Source: Gammaproteobacteria bacterium
GTDB taxonomy: Bacteria; Pseudomonadota; Gammaproteobacteria; Enterobacterales; Alteromonadaceae
Direction: 5' to 3'
Assembly (NCBI GenBank): GCA_018826295.1
Contig: JAHJZX010000058.1
Span: forward strand, 1-32,512
DNA length: 32,512 nucleotides
The position numbers and the translations under genes are program-made. The first letter of the stretch is position 1; the number at the start of each line of letters is the position of its first letter. Shown one piece after another: positions 8,535-18,506 of this stretch. The notes below the pieces were generated by a model. It did no database searches. It worked only from the letters and a program-made list of their open reading frames with translations, and was not told the origin of the DNA.

Positions 8535-11012
8535 TTAGGCGGCTTTATCTTTTTTGTCTTTTGCTACAGCGCCAGGGCCCTGTTGGGTCAGCGTTTTGTC
8601 AGCTGCCAGATATTCCGGCTCAAAGTCATCGACATTGATGGCAAACAAGCGGCCTTTTTCTGCTGTGCGCAGAATATTAGCTTCTGCTTCGCTAATGACT
8701 TTTAGCTCTAAGCCCAGATCAGCTACTTCGTTCAGGCGGAAAAATGGCAGGCGCTTACCGGCAGCATGGGTAACCTTATCAAACACCGGCTCGGCAGCCA
8801 GCACATCCAGTAACGCCTGCTCCATTAAACCTAACTGGTTTTGTGGTTCATTGGTCAGGTACATATGATGGCCCAGACGTGAGCGCGCTTCGCCAGGTGT
8901 TTGCATAATACGGGCAACTTTGTGCTCGGTAATATCAGACGCTTTGCTTAAGGTGCGGCCCCACGGGAACACTACGCGTTTTAATACCACTGCAACTGCG
9001 CGGTTAGGGAAGTTATCAAATAACTCGTTCAATGCCAGCTGGGCTTTTGCCAGATTATCTTCACAGGCCCATTGCACCAGTGGTAAGTCATCAATTTTAC
9101 GGCCTTCGTCGTTATAACGCTTCAATACTGCCGACGTCAGATACAACATACTTAAAATATCACCCAGGCGGGCAGAGATACGCTCACGACGTTTTAAATC
9201 GCCTCCCAGCGTACCCATGGCGACATCAGACATTAATGCCATAGCCGCACTGAACCGGTTCATTTGCTTGTAGTACTTCGCCGTTGCATCGTTGTAAGGG
9301 CTGCTGCTAAAGGCGCCACCGGTTAACGATAACCAAAAGGTACGGAAGAAGTTACTGATTGCAAAACCGATATGGCCAAACAGGGCTTTATCAAAGGCGG
9401 TAACTGCTGCGCCCTGATCTTCCAGCTGTGCTGCTTGCAATTCTGCCAGTACATAAGGATGACAACGGATCGCGCCCTGACCGTAAATAATCATATTGCG
9501 GGTAAGAATATTGGCACCTTCAACAGTGATAGCTACCGGAGCGCCCTGATAGCCACGCGCCAGATAGTTATTCGGCCCCATACAAATACCCTTACCGCCG
9601 TGAATATCCATAGCATCGATAATGGCCTGGCGCATACGCTCGGTCATATGGTATTTGGTAATAGCTGAGATAACTGATGGTTTTTCACCCAGATCAATCG
9701 AGCCAACCGACATGGTCGTAGAGGCGTCGGCCATATAGGCGTAACCGCCAATGCGTGCCATTGCTTCTTCTACGCCTTCCATTTTACCGATAGGTAATTT
9801 GAATTGACGACGGATACGGGCATAGGCGCCGGTTGCTAGCGCAACCGCTTTAATACCACCGGTACTGTTTGACGGCAGTGTAATGGCACGGCCCACAGAT
9901 AAACACTCAACCAACATGCGCCAGCCCTGACCGGCCATTTTTACGCCACCGATAATATAGTCGAGCGGCACAAAGATATTGTCGCCCTGCGTTGGACCAT
10001 TTTGAAACGGCACGTTAAGCGGGAAATGGCGGCGGCCAATTTTCACGCCGGGTGTTGTAACCGGAATAAGAGCACAGGTAATACCCAGTTCTTCTTTATC
10101 GCCAATCAGGTTGTCCGGATCGTACAGTTTAAAGGCTAAACCCAATACCGTAGCAATAGGCGCCAGCGTAATATAGCGCTTGTTCCAGGTCAGGCGCATA
10201 CCTATCACTTCTTTGCCTTCCCATTCACCTTTACAAATGACACCTGTGTCCGGAATAGCACCGGCATCAGAGCCGGCTTCCGGGCTGGTCAGCGCAAAAC
10301 ACGGCACTTCCAGACCTTTGGCTAAGCGGGGTAAATAGTGTTTTTTCTGCTCATCTGTACCATAGTGCTGCAGCAGTTCGCCCGGGCCTAAAGAGTTAGG
10401 TACACCAACGACGCTGGATAACACCATGCTTTTACTGGTAAGTTTTTGTAACACACAAGATTGGGCATACGCCGAGAATTCCAGACCACCGTATTCTTTT
10501 TTGATGATCATGGCGAAGAAGCCTTTGTCTTTCAGGTACTGGTACACTTCTGGTGTTAAATCGGCACGCTCATGCGTGGTGTGCCAGTCGTCAACCATTG
10601 TCAGTAATTCTTCTACCGGGCCATCCAGAAAGGCTTGCTCTTCTGCGCTTAAACGTGGCACCGGGAAATTGTGCATTTTGTGCCAGTCCGGATTACCACG
10701 AAATAAATCGGCTTCCCACCAGGTGGTGCCGGCGTCTATTGCTTCTTTTTCCGTGCTGGACATTTCCGGCATAATTTTACGGTAAAGCTTTAACAATGGC
10801 TTGGTTAGATATTGCTGACGTACTGAAGCGATATTTAACGGCAGTGCGATAGCTAAAAAAATCAGCCAGCTTAACGTGCCGACCAGATCAAAGGCACTGC
10901 CAACCGCTAAAATAACGACAATAGCAGTAGTAAACATAGTTAAACTGGCACGGTTATATGCCAGCACACCGATTGCAGCGATAAGCACTGCGCAGAGAAT
11001 TAACACTTCCAT
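8535..11012 (-). CDS. fadE: Acyl-CoA dehydrogenase FadE
   Basis: This FAD-dependent enzyme performs the first oxidation of fatty-acid beta-oxidation, turning acyl-CoA into trans-2-enoyl-CoA. At 825 residues it matches the large bacterial FadE type (E. coli 814) rather than the 380-residue short form. The first 70 residues hold two or three hydrophobic helices that should hold it at the inner membrane. The dehydrogenase core runs from about residue 75 to 500, with [13 protein letters not shown] in the FAD/substrate region and the [13 protein letters not shown] segment near the active site. A long C-terminal domain specific to this type follows. A Lys-rich tail ends the protein. Its leader carries a FadR-like operator, so fatty-acid-responsive repression is likely. 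fadE lies close to yafJ here as in E. coli. Confidence 0.96.
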   Translation of the reverse strand: MEVLILCAVLIAAIGVLAYNRASLTMFTTAIVVILAVGSAFDLVGTLSWLIFLAIALPLNIASVRQQYLTKPLLKLYRKIMPEMSSTEKEAIDAGTTWWEADLFRGNPDWHKMHNFPVPRLSAEEQAFLDGPVEELLTMVDDWHTTHERADLTPEVYQYLKDKGFFAMIIKKEYGGLEFSAYAQSCVLQKLTSKSMVLSSVVGVPNSLGPGELLQHYGTDEQKKHYLPRLAKGLEVPCFALTSPEAGSDAGAIPDTGVICKGEWEGKEVIGMRLTWNKRYITLAPIATVLGLAFKLYDPDNLIGDKEELGITCALIPVTTPGVKIGRRHFPLNVPFQNGPTQGDNIFVPLDYIIGGVKMAGQGWRMLVECLSVGRAITLPSNSTGGIKAVALATGAYARIRRQFKLPIGKMEGVEEAMARIGGYAYMADASTTMSVGSIDLGEKPSVISAITKYHMTERMRQAIIDAMDIHGGKGICMGPNNYLARGYQGAPVAITVEGANILTRNMIIYGQGAIRCHPYVLAELQAAQLEDQGAAVTAFDKALFGHIGFAISNFFRTFWLSLTGGAFSSSPYNDATAKYYKQMNRFSAAMALMSDVAMGTLGGDLKRRERISARLGDILSMLYLTSAVLKRYNDEGRKIDDLPLVQWACEDNLAKAQLALNELFDNFPNRAVAVVLKRVVFPWGRTLSKASDITEHKVARIMQTPGEARSRLGHHMYLTNEPQNQLGLMEQALLDVLAAEPVFDKVTHAAGKRLPFFRLNEVADLGLELKVISEAEANILRTAEKGRLFAINVDDFEPEYLAADKTLTQQGPGAVAKDKKDKAA

Positions 11013-11029
11013 CTTTTGCTCCTGATAAG

Positions 11030-11040
11030 AGGTCTGACCA
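11030..11040 (-). promoter_or_regulatory. FadR-like operator in the fadE leader
   Basis: On the fadE-sense strand this reads TGGTCAGACCT, a GGTC-N-GACC palindrome that matches the core of known FadR sites such as those at E. coli fadL and fadB. It lies 18-28 bases before the fadE start codon and downstream of the proposed promoter boxes, where a bound repressor would block transcription. Whether this genome encodes FadR is not visible in the window. Confidence 0.68.
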
Positions 11041-11050
11041 CTATCCGGCT

Positions 11051-11079
11051 AGAGTAGAACGCTTTAGCTAAAGTTGCAA
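11051..11079 (-). promoter_or_regulatory. Possible sigma-70 promoter of fadE
   Basis: On the minus strand TTGCAA (11074-11079) and TACTCT (11051-11056) are separated by 17 bases. The -35 box is fair and the -10 box is weak (3 of 6). Support comes mainly from the spacing and from the FadR-like site lying just downstream. Confidence 0.4.
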
Positions 11080-11206
11080 GCCCTGAACAGCGTTGTTGTA
11101 TAAAGTGATTGTCAACTCAAGGTGCAACTCGTAGGCTTATACGCATAAGCATAGCCGTTTGGCTCAGATTCGCCTGTCAGAAGCAGGTTTTAAGCTAAGG
11201 ATTTAT

Positions 11207-11974
11207 ATGTGTGAGCTGCTGGGAATGTCGGCGAATGTGCCGACCGATATTTGTTTCAGCTTTAAAGGCTTAAAAGAGCGTGGCGGCCGCACCGGGCCAC
11301 ACAAAGACGGCTGGGGCGTGGCCTTTTACGAAAATAAAGGGGTATGCACCTTTAAAGATGCTTTGCCAAGCTATCAGTCTGAAATTGCCCGCCTGGTGTC
11401 CGACTATCCGATTAAAAGCTGTGCTGTGATTGCCCATGTGCGCCAGGCTAACCGGGGCAGAGTGGCTCTGGAAAACACCCATCCGTTTACGCGGGAACTC
11501 TGGGGCCGTTATTGGACCTATGCACACAATGGCCAGCTTAGCGGTTATGCTGAGCTGCCGGTGGCACGTTTTACCCCGGTAGGTACAACCGACAGTGAAC
11601 GGGCCTTTTGCTATTTACTCAGTGAGCTGGACCAGCGTTATCCCAACAAGGCACCAAGCCGCAAAGCGGCATTTAAGTTTATCCAGCGTAAATGCAAAGC
11701 GCTGCAAAAGCTCGGCGTGTTTAATATGCTGCTGACCGATGGCGAGTACTTGCTAACTTATTGCACCACTAAGCTGCATTGGATAACCCGCCGCGCGCCC
11801 TTTGGTGTGGCACGTTTGTCTGATGTTGATGTCGATATTGATTTTACAACAGAAACCACACCTAATGATGTGGTAACGATTATTGCTACCGAGCCACTGA
11901 CCAACAATGAGCAGTGGCACCGGATGCAAGCTGGGGAGAGTCAGTTATTCCGTTATGGCGAGCCGTTAGCCTGA
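11207..11974 (+). CDS. yafJ: Class II glutamine amidotransferase, YafJ family
   Basis: This 255-residue protein has the same length as E. coli YafJ and nearly the same N-terminus, MCELLGMSANVPTDICFSF. Cys2 is the expected nucleophile once Met1 is removed, as in all class II (Ntn) glutamine amidotransferases that release ammonia from glutamine. Other conserved segments are GPHKDGWGVAFY, AHVRQANRG, NTHPF and AHNGQL. YafJ-type proteins lack a fused synthase domain; E. coli YafJ has been linked to amidase activity on toxic or damaged amides, but I cannot assign a substrate here. The ATG at 11207 has an AAGGA site and exposes the catalytic cysteine. The reading frame extends upstream to 11159, but that start would bury it. 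The last 22 bases overlap the convergent DUF3108 gene. Confidence 0.93.
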   Translation: MCELLGMSANVPTDICFSFKGLKERGGRTGPHKDGWGVAFYENKGVCTFKDALPSYQSEIARLVSDYPIKSCAVIAHVRQANRGRVALENTHPFTRELWGRYWTYAHNGQLSGYAELPVARFTPVGTTDSERAFCYLLSELDQRYPNKAPSRKAAFKFIQRKCKALQKLGVFNMLLTDGEYLLTYCTTKLHWITRRAPFGVARLSDVDVDIDFTTETTPNDVVTIIATEPLTNNEQWHRMQAGESQLFRYGEPLA

Positions 11975-12711
11975 ACCTCAGGCGCTAACCATTCCAGTTT
12001 GTGTAACTGCACATCAAACTGCTCAACGTTGTCTTCGCCGCGCCATAAGCGTACCAGCATATAATCAAGTTCCGGTGCCAGCCAGGCGTAAACCTGCTTT
12101 TCGTTACTGCTATCGATGCGGGCGATGCGGATGGTGTTAACGTTGCCGTAAGGTAATGGCAGCACTTCTTCGGTAACCACTTTGTAGTGGTACATTTTGC
12201 TGTTGCCATTGCGGTTTAACACATTGTAATGAAATTCGGTTTTACCGGCTTTTAAATCCAGCGCCAGTTGCAGCTGGTAACTGATTTGATCCTGCCAGTC
12301 ATCCTGCCAGCTAACCGGCTTGGTTTTTTGCATTTTGCCTTCGGCCAGGGTTTTATTTTGCGGATCAAGATTCAGTTCATAGTAACGATTTGGGCCACTG
12401 CCCGAGCGCTGCATAACATAACGCAATGGCTGGATCTGACCATCCTGTACGGTAAAATCTGAGGTTTCCTGCCGTTTGTCGGAGAAGATCATCCAACTGA
12501 TGTCACTGCTGTAGCCCAGCTGATAACGCTGGTCGCTAAGCTTGAGATAACGCTGGGCGTCACCATGTTTTTTGCCGGCGCGATACACTATATAGTCGGC
12601 TTTAAAGCCGTTAAATGCCTGGGCGGCTTGCGCTGGCACAGCTGTGCTCAACGAGGCTAACAGTAAAAATGGCGCCCATAAGCGCCAGTTATTCATCTTC
12701 ATCATTGGCAT
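11953..12711 (-). CDS. DUF3108 domain protein, exported
   Basis: This protein of up to 252 residues has a clear signal peptide (WRLWAPFLLLASLSTAVPAQA, cleaved near AQA) and a mature part rich in beta strands. Conserved-looking parts are FKADYIVYRAGKKHG near the N-terminus and LPYGNVNTIRIARI in the second half. It fits the DUF3108 family of periplasmic proteins, whose function is not established. The first ATG (12711) overlaps the end of purN by 23 bases and has no clear ribosome binding site. The ATG at 12696, which overlaps the purN stop and follows GATGAAG, is an equally good or better start. The position directly behind purN suggests co-transcription with purine biosynthesis, though a functional tie is only a guess. 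Confidence 0.82.
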   Translation of the reverse strand: MPMMKMNNWRLWAPFLLLASLSTAVPAQAAQAFNGFKADYIVYRAGKKHGDAQRYLKLSDQRYQLGYSSDISWMIFSDKRQETSDFTVQDGQIQPLRYVMQRSGSGPNRYYELNLDPQNKTLAEGKMQKTKPVSWQDDWQDQISYQLQLALDLKAGKTEFHYNVLNRNGNSKMYHYKVVTEEVLPLPYGNVNTIRIARIDSSNEKQVYAWLAPELDYMLVRLWRGEDNVEQFDVQLHKLEWLAPEVQANGSP

Positions 12712-13336
12712 AACCGTTGGCTGCTAAGACTTGGCCATCCAACCTTGCCTGATCTGCATGCTGTTGTAAACGGTTTTGACAAAACCAGCGCACCACCAAA
12801 GGGTAAATTCGGTGTTCTTGTTCGTGTACTCGTTCGGCCAGACTTTCGGCGTCATCGTCGCTGAATACCGGCACTTTCGCCTGCAATACTACCGGGCCGC
12901 CATCCAGCTCGTCGGTTACAAAGTGCACACTGCAGCCATGTTCGCTGTCGTTGTTATCAATAGCGCGCTGGTGCGTATGCAGCCCCTGATATTTGGGTAA
13001 CAGCGACGGGTGAATATTCAGCAGACGGCCATGGTAACGCTGAACAAAAGCCGGCGTTAAGATACGCATAAAGCCGGCCAGCACTACCAGATCCGGTTGA
13101 TGCTGATCTATAGCGTCGGCCAGAGCAATATCATATTGTTCACGGTCTTTATAGGTTTTATGGCTTAGTACCTGGGTACTAAGCCCGGCTTCATTGGCGC
13201 GAACCAGACCGTAAGCATTGGCTTTGTTGGCAATTACTGCGCTGATGCGTCCGGGAATAAAGCCGCTGCTGCAGGCGTCAATAATAGCCTGCAGGTTAGA
13301 ACCACTGCCGGAGATCAGTACCACTATAGATTTCAT
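12689..13336 (-). CDS. purN: Phosphoribosylglycinamide formyltransferase PurN
   Basis: This enzyme performs the third step of purine synthesis, transferring a formyl group from 10-formyl-tetrahydrofolate to GAR. The 215-residue sequence has the phosphate-binding start LISGSGSNLQAIID, the catalytic segment LLNIHPSLLPKYQG (Asn and His of the active site) and HGCSVHFVTDELDGGP carrying the catalytic Asp. Length and motifs are normal for the family. It starts 8 bases after the purM stop, the usual purMN arrangement, and its end overlaps the DUF3108 gene, so the three probably form one transcript. Confidence 0.96.
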   Translation of the reverse strand: MKSIVVLISGSGSNLQAIIDACSSGFIPGRISAVIANKANAYGLVRANEAGLSTQVLSHKTYKDREQYDIALADAIDQHQPDLVVLAGFMRILTPAFVQRYHGRLLNIHPSLLPKYQGLHTHQRAIDNNDSEHGCSVHFVTDELDGGPVVLQAKVPVFSDDDAESLAERVHEQEHRIYPLVVRWFCQNRLQQHADQARLDGQVLAANGYANDEDE

Positions 13337-13344
13337 CGCCAGCC

Positions 13345-14388
13345 TTATTCGTTAATCACTACCAGTTCGTCGCCATCTGCAGCAGATTGAATTTCGCCCA
13401 GATGCCATACAGTTTCGCCGGCATCACGCAGTATACTGATGGCTTGTTGCAGCTTGTCTTGCGGCACGACTACCAGCATACCAACACCACAGTTAAAGGT
13501 ACGGTACATTTCATGGCGGCTAATATTGCCTTGCTGTTGCAGCCAGTTAAAAATGGCTGGCCACTGCCAGCTGTTGCCGTCGATAACCGCTTTAGTATTG
13601 GCTGGTAATACCCGGGGAATATTTTCCCAGAAACCACCACCGGTAATATGACACAAAGCATGCACCGGAGTTTGTTTAAACAGGCTAAGCAGGTTTTTCA
13701 CATAAATGCGCGTTGGTTCAAGCAGGTGATCAGCAAGTGATTTACCTTCCAGCAGAGTGTCCGGGCTCTGACCGCTCACTTCCAGTACTTTACGGATCAA
13801 CGAAAAACCGTTTGAATGCGGGCCGGATGAGGCCATGGCGATTAACTGATCGCCCGGCTGTACTTTGCTGCCATCAATAATGTCGGCTTTTTCTACTACA
13901 CCAACACAGAAACCGGCGATGTCGTAGTCTTCGCCGTGATACATACCCGGCATTTCAGCTGTTTCGCCGCCCACCAGGGCACAACCAGACTGATAACAAC
14001 CTTCGGCAATACCATTAACCACGGCAGAAGCGGTATCAACATCCAGCTTGCCGGTAGCATAGTAATCCAGGAAAAACAGCGGCTCAGCACCTTGTACTAC
14101 CAGATCGTTAACACACATAGCGACCAGATCAATACCAACGCCGTCATGACGTTTTAAATCCATCGCCAGACGCAGTTTAGTGCCTACACCGTCAGTGCCT
14201 GACACCAATACCGGCTCTTTGTAACCGGCCGGAATTTGGCACAGAGCGCCAAAGCCACCTAAACCACCCATAACTTCTGGGCGACGTGTGCGTTTGACGG
14301 CGCCTTTTATCCGTTCAACTAACGCATTACCTGCGTCAATATCAACTCCGGCGTCTTTGTAGCTTAACGATGTTTTCTGCTCGCTCAC
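13345..14388 (-). CDS. purM: Phosphoribosylformylglycinamidine cyclo-ligase PurM
   Basis: PurM closes the imidazole ring of purine precursors, turning FGAM into AIR with ATP. The protein is very close to E. coli PurM along its length, including [57 protein letters not shown] and [15 protein letters not shown] chose the GTG at 14388 (347 residues; E. coli 345) because GAGGA sits seven bases before it and the family N-terminus starts there. A longer frame from an ATG at 14436 adds 16 residues with no counterpart. It heads the purM-purN-DUF3108 operon. I looked for a PurR box upstream and did not find one. Confidence 0.96.
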   Translation of the reverse strand: MSEQKTSLSYKDAGVDIDAGNALVERIKGAVKRTRRPEVMGGLGGFGALCQIPAGYKEPVLVSGTDGVGTKLRLAMDLKRHDGVGIDLVAMCVNDLVVQGAEPLFFLDYYATGKLDVDTASAVVNGIAEGCYQSGCALVGGETAEMPGMYHGEDYDIAGFCVGVVEKADIIDGSKVQPGDQLIAMASSGPHSNGFSLIRKVLEVSGQSPDTLLEGKSLADHLLEPTRIYVKNLLSLFKQTPVHALCHITGGGFWENIPRVLPANTKAVIDGNSWQWPAIFNWLQQQGNISRHEMYRTFNCGVGMLVVVPQDKLQQAISILRDAGETVWHLGEIQSAADGDELVVINE

Positions 14389-14466
14389 GGCAATCCTCGA
14401 ATGACTGAAAGTGGAAAGGCTAAAAATTGGCGGCATTTTACCTGTATAACGGCTCAGACAAAAGCC

Positions 14467-14874
14467 TTACTGCATAGCATTTGCCATTGCTTGCTTCACA
14501 TAGTTTTTCAGGCTGATAGCATTGTCTTGCATGATCTTGTAATAACATACTGATCCAAATGGAAATTCTTTGTCATGGTATTGCACGTAAATAAAAGGTG
14601 CTGCGCTATCAACCTTATTTTGTTGCCACTGGCCACCCGAAGCGGCGATAAACACTTCACCGATGTATGCGCCCAGCATATTGCACAGGGTAAAAATCAT
14701 CTCAGCCGAATGCTGTTGCGCCAGCTCGCGTTGGTGCAGCTCTGACAAAACGCTATCTACCAGCGCCAGACTGTCCAGACTGTGATCCAGCGTAATGTGA
14801 TGTTCTTCATTGGCATAGTGTACGGCATCGGTAGCCGCTGCCTGCATAAGTTCGCTTAATTGTTGTAGTTGCAT
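14467..14874 (-). CDS. Small conserved-looking protein of unknown function
   Basis: I do not recognise this 135-residue protein. It has no signal peptide or membrane helix and is mostly helical in the first two thirds. Its best landmark is LGAYIGEVFIAASGGQW (about residues 69-85), a pattern of the kind seen in small uncharacterised proteins that share a helix followed by a GG-x-W turn. The C-terminus continues with FPFGSVCYYKIM. The ATG at 14874 is chosen because TGAGG, which overlaps the stop codon of the LysR gene, lies five bases before it. The frame remains open upstream but would run inside the LysR gene. The 7-base spacing suggests translational coupling to that regulator. Confidence 0.72.
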   Translation of the reverse strand: MQLQQLSELMQAAATDAVHYANEEHHITLDHSLDSLALVDSVLSELHQRELAQQHSAEMIFTLCNMLGAYIGEVFIAASGGQWQQNKVDSAAPFIYVQYHDKEFPFGSVCYYKIMQDNAISLKNYVKQAMANAMQ

Positions 14875-14881
14875 AACTGCC

Positions 14882-15778
14882 TCAGGTTTTGTTGTGCACG
14901 GCCAGCAATAACTGCCGTAACTGTTTACTGCCGGGCCCCAGCGTATCCTGCTGCGGGGCAATCAGTGAAATGTTGGCCAGGCGCTCGCTGCTGTTGCTCA
15001 CTTTAAGCTGCACCAGCGAGCCATCTGCAATAGCGTTAGCCACCATAAAATCGGGTAGCCAGCAAAAGCCCAGCCCCAGTTGCAGTATTTCGATGGCTTC
15101 GTAAAAATTATCTACCGTCCAGCGCTGCTCAGCGCGTAGCCAGCCGGCATGTTCCTGCGGCTTTTGCGCGGTATCGCGAATAACCAGCTGTAAATGCTGA
15201 CTCAGTTCATTCTGGTCCGGTTCGGTAATGCTTGCCAGCGGATTAGTGCGGCTGGTTACCGGAATAAAGCGAGTGGTGTACAGCGGTTCACCCAGATAGC
15301 CCTTTGGTACAACGGCAGACGCGGCGATGACCAGGTCTGCGCGCTTTTGCTGAATAATTTCGGCCGTGCCGGTAATAACACTGTCTATTAATTGAATGCG
15401 GCTACCACGGCTAAGCGGGTAGAAGGCTGCTAATGCCTGGTTCAGAAAATGCCTGGGGTAGGCCAGTTCCACCGCGATGCGGATTTCTGGCTCCCAGCCC
15501 TGATTAATATTCGCCGCCAACAATTCAAGATCTTCTACCTGCTGGGTTAGCAGGCGGGAGCGGCGCAGCATTACTTCTCCAGCGGGTGTCAGGTAGGCTT
15601 TGCGGCCACGCACTTCCAGTAATTCAACACCAAGCTGGGTTTGCAGTTTGGCAACGGCATGATTTAGCGAGGACTGGCTTTTATTCAGCACCTCAGCAGC
15701 CTGGGCATAGCCACCGGCGTCGACAACTGCCTGCAGGATACGCCATTGTTCCAGTGTTGAGCGGGGGCGATAAGGCAT
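14882..15778 (-). CDS. LysR family transcriptional regulator
   Basis: This 298-residue regulator has the standard layout: a winged helix-turn-helix at about residues 7-66 (TLEQWRILQAVVDAGGYAQA onward, with the SQSSLNHAVAKLQ recognition helix) and a periplasmic-binding-protein-like effector domain from about 92 to the end. Length is typical. The ligand and targets are unknown. Unusually for LysR genes, it does not sit opposite a divergent target. Instead it lies 25 bases after cmoB and 7 bases before the small unknown gene, so that gene is its closest functional candidate. Confidence 0.93.
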   Translation of the reverse strand: MPYRPRSTLEQWRILQAVVDAGGYAQAAEVLNKSQSSLNHAVAKLQTQLGVELLEVRGRKAYLTPAGEVMLRRSRLLTQQVEDLELLAANINQGWEPEIRIAVELAYPRHFLNQALAAFYPLSRGSRIQLIDSVITGTAEIIQQKRADLVIAASAVVPKGYLGEPLYTTRFIPVTSRTNPLASITEPDQNELSQHLQLVIRDTAQKPQEHAGWLRAEQRWTVDNFYEAIEILQLGLGFCWLPDFMVANAIADGSLVQLKVSNSSERLANISLIAPQQDTLGPGSKQLRQLLLAVHNKT

Positions 15779-15803
15779 AAGGTGCAGCTATACTCCGTAG
15801 CAA

Positions 15804-16769
15804 TTAACTATTGGCAATAATCACTGCCCGCAGTGGGGCCGGGTAGCCTTCAATGGTTTTACTATGATCAGTTGCATCGAGAAAATCAATTAAACTTTCA
15901 TTCTCCATCCAGGCGGTTTTACGCTGTTCATCCAAGGTGGTGCGATTTAAGTCGGCCAGCCGTACCTGGCTAAAACCTAAGCGCTGCAACCAATGTGTCA
16001 ATGCGGCGACACTGGGAATAAACCAGACATTGCGCATCTTGGCGTAGCGCTCGCCGGGTACCAGCACGGTATTTTCATCACCTTCGACAACCAGGGTTTC
16101 CAGCACCAATTCGCCACCGGGGCGCAATTGATTTTTTAGCTGCTGCAAAAAATCCAGTGGTGAGCGGCGGTGGTACAGCACGCCCATTGAAAACACGGTG
16201 TCAAATTGCTTCAGCGCAGGCATATCGTCAATTCCAATTGGGATCAGGTTGACTGCCGGGTCGGGATTAAAATGTTTAATGGCCTGAAATTGCGCATAAA
16301 ACAGCTGTGAAGGGTCAATACCTACGACAAATTCTGCGCCTTCGCCGCGCATTCGCCACAGGTGATAACCACTGCCGCACCCCACATCCAGCACAGTGCG
16401 ATGTTTCAAAGGGGCGATGTGCGGCAACAGCCGATCCCATTTAAAGTCAGAGCGCCATTCGGTATCTATATCGATACCATGAATATCAAACGGGCCCTTA
16501 CGCCAGGGTTTTAACTGCTGCAGTAAGTAACGGATTTGCTGCGCTTCGCCGCTACTGATATCAGCGGCGTTACCAAATTGCACCGCCGTTTTCAGCTCAG
16601 TAACCGTAGACGTTGTTGCCGGTAAATTGCTAATGGTTTTTTGCCACTGTTTAAAGTCGCCATGCAGGGCGTCTTTGCTCCAAATGGCCAGTTGTGCCGG
16701 CAGGGTTTCTAACCAGCGATGCAGTTTATTGCTGGCGAGTTGGCGATAAAAGGGCGTGAAGTCGAGCAT
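15804..16769 (-). CDS. cmoB: tRNA U34 carboxymethyltransferase CmoB
   Basis: CmoB uses carboxy-S-adenosylmethionine made by CmoA to convert 5-hydroxyuridine at tRNA position 34 into uridine-5-oxyacetic acid, which widens wobble reading. The 321 residues match the family (E. coli 323). The Rossmann methyltransferase loop [15 protein letters not shown] lies near residue 130. The N-terminal part [18 protein letters not shown] and the [14 protein letters not shown] segment are typical. It follows cmoA by 24 bases in the usual cmoAB operon. Confidence 0.96.
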   Translation of the reverse strand: MLDFTPFYRQLASNKLHRWLETLPAQLAIWSKDALHGDFKQWQKTISNLPATTSTVTELKTAVQFGNAADISSGEAQQIRYLLQQLKPWRKGPFDIHGIDIDTEWRSDFKWDRLLPHIAPLKHRTVLDVGCGSGYHLWRMRGEGAEFVVGIDPSQLFYAQFQAIKHFNPDPAVNLIPIGIDDMPALKQFDTVFSMGVLYHRRSPLDFLQQLKNQLRPGGELVLETLVVEGDENTVLVPGERYAKMRNVWFIPSVAALTHWLQRLGFSQVRLADLNRTTLDEQRKTAWMENESLIDFLDATDHSKTIEGYPAPLRAVIIANS

Positions 16770-16794
16770 AGCTAACCTTATATAACAGCGGCCA

Positions 16795-17526
<732 letters not shown>

Positions 17527-17539
17527 TTATCGGCTTATC

Positions 17540-17599
17540 GCCCGGTACGTTAACCGGGCATCGGAACTAAAGTGGCGCTATTTTAGCGTAAAAGCGCCA
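17540..17599 (-). terminator. Two hairpins between yecE and cmoA
   Basis: One perfect 7-bp stem has arms at 17540-17546 and 17553-17559 (gcccggt/accgggc). A second has arms at 17573-17579 and 17593-17599 (tggcgct/agcgcca). The second begins a few bases after the yecE stop and could end that transcript, with a weak T-run (ctttag) after it on the minus strand. Both might instead fold in the cmoA leader. Neither has a classic T-tract. Confidence 0.4.
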
Positions 17600-17603
17600 A
17601 ACA

Positions 17604-18440
17604 CTACAGTAAACTGAATTGCTGCTCGCACGGCCAGGGAGCCAGGCAGGGGTGTGAGTAATTTAAGTCGCTGGCGAACTGGCGACATAACTGCGGAGCG
17701 AGCTGGTTATCCGGCGTATGAAAAAAGCAAAACGGACTCTTGCCCTGATCCAGCCACTGCTGCACTTTTTTCAGCCAGGGTTGATAAAACAACCTGTTTT
17801 GCTGCATATCGTCGGTGCCGATAAAGCGCAGCACCGGTGTTTGACTAAAGCTAATGGCATGTACCGGTACCCGCGGCTTTTTGGACTGTGCTTCGCGTAG
17901 CGCATCAGTCGTGGCCGTAACGGCAAACAGGGCTCGGCTGTCAATAACAACGCGCTCGGCATTGAACTGTTGCAACATTTTGTGCAGCTGGATTTCATTT
18001 TGTGCTTTATCAAAAAAAGCCGGATGACGCACTTCAACGGCACAACGGTAGTGCTGGCTGATAAGTTCAACCAATTGGCCAAGCTGCGGCAGCTGTTCTG
18101 GCCCGGTACGGGCAGATAGTTGCAGGTGCACCAGCGCCAGCTTTTGCGCCAGGGGTGCCAAGCTGCTAAGCCACTGCTGTAATTGCGTCAGACCATCGCT
18201 GTTAAATTGATGGCTGATACGCTGCGGTACTTTTAGTATAAAGCGAAAATCAGCGGCGGTATCATTGTACCAGCGCTGTAGGGTGTCAGCCGACGGATCG
18301 GCATAAAAAGTGGTGTTGCCTTCAACGCTGTTAAACACCCGGCTGTACTGCGGCAGAAAGTCTGCGGCAGCGCATTGGGCAGTAAAAACGCTTTGTTTCC
18401 AACTGGCGTTAGCCCATAGCGGGCATCCGAGATATAGCAT
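17604..18440 (-). CDS. yecE: DUF72 family protein YecE
   Basis: This 278-residue protein belongs to the DUF72/YecE family, a TIM-barrel-like fold of unestablished function. Landmarks are the N-terminal LYLGCPLWANASW, FNSVEGNTTFYADPS, FRFILKVPQRISH and the middle VEVRHPAFF. I chose the ATG at 18440, where the family N-terminus begins and an AAGGT lies upstream. The frame could extend to 18500, but that would overlap the divergent cyclase gene. In E. coli yecE is also a near neighbour of cmoAB and aspS, so the context supports the call. Confidence 0.88.
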   Translation of the reverse strand: MLYLGCPLWANASWKQSVFTAQCAAADFLPQYSRVFNSVEGNTTFYADPSADTLQRWYNDTAADFRFILKVPQRISHQFNSDGLTQLQQWLSSLAPLAQKLALVHLQLSARTGPEQLPQLGQLVELISQHYRCAVEVRHPAFFDKAQNEIQLHKMLQQFNAERVVIDSRALFAVTATTDALREAQSKKPRVPVHAISFSQTPVLRFIGTDDMQQNRLFYQPWLKKVQQWLDQGKSPFCFFHTPDNQLAPQLCRQFASDLNYSHPCLAPWPCEQQFSLL

Positions 18441-18506
18441 TGCTGGCTTGACCTTAACTGAGTGGCAGCGTAAAACTAAATGACCGCATTGAGGAAGCAT
18501 AACATA

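Noticed and set aside
14389..14436. Longer purM start at the upstream ATG
   Set aside because: The extra 16 residues have no family counterpart, and the GTG at 14388 has a GAGGA site at proper distance.
14389..14466. PurR operator before purM
   Set aside because: I looked for the ACGCAAACGTTTGCGT-type palindrome and found nothing close.
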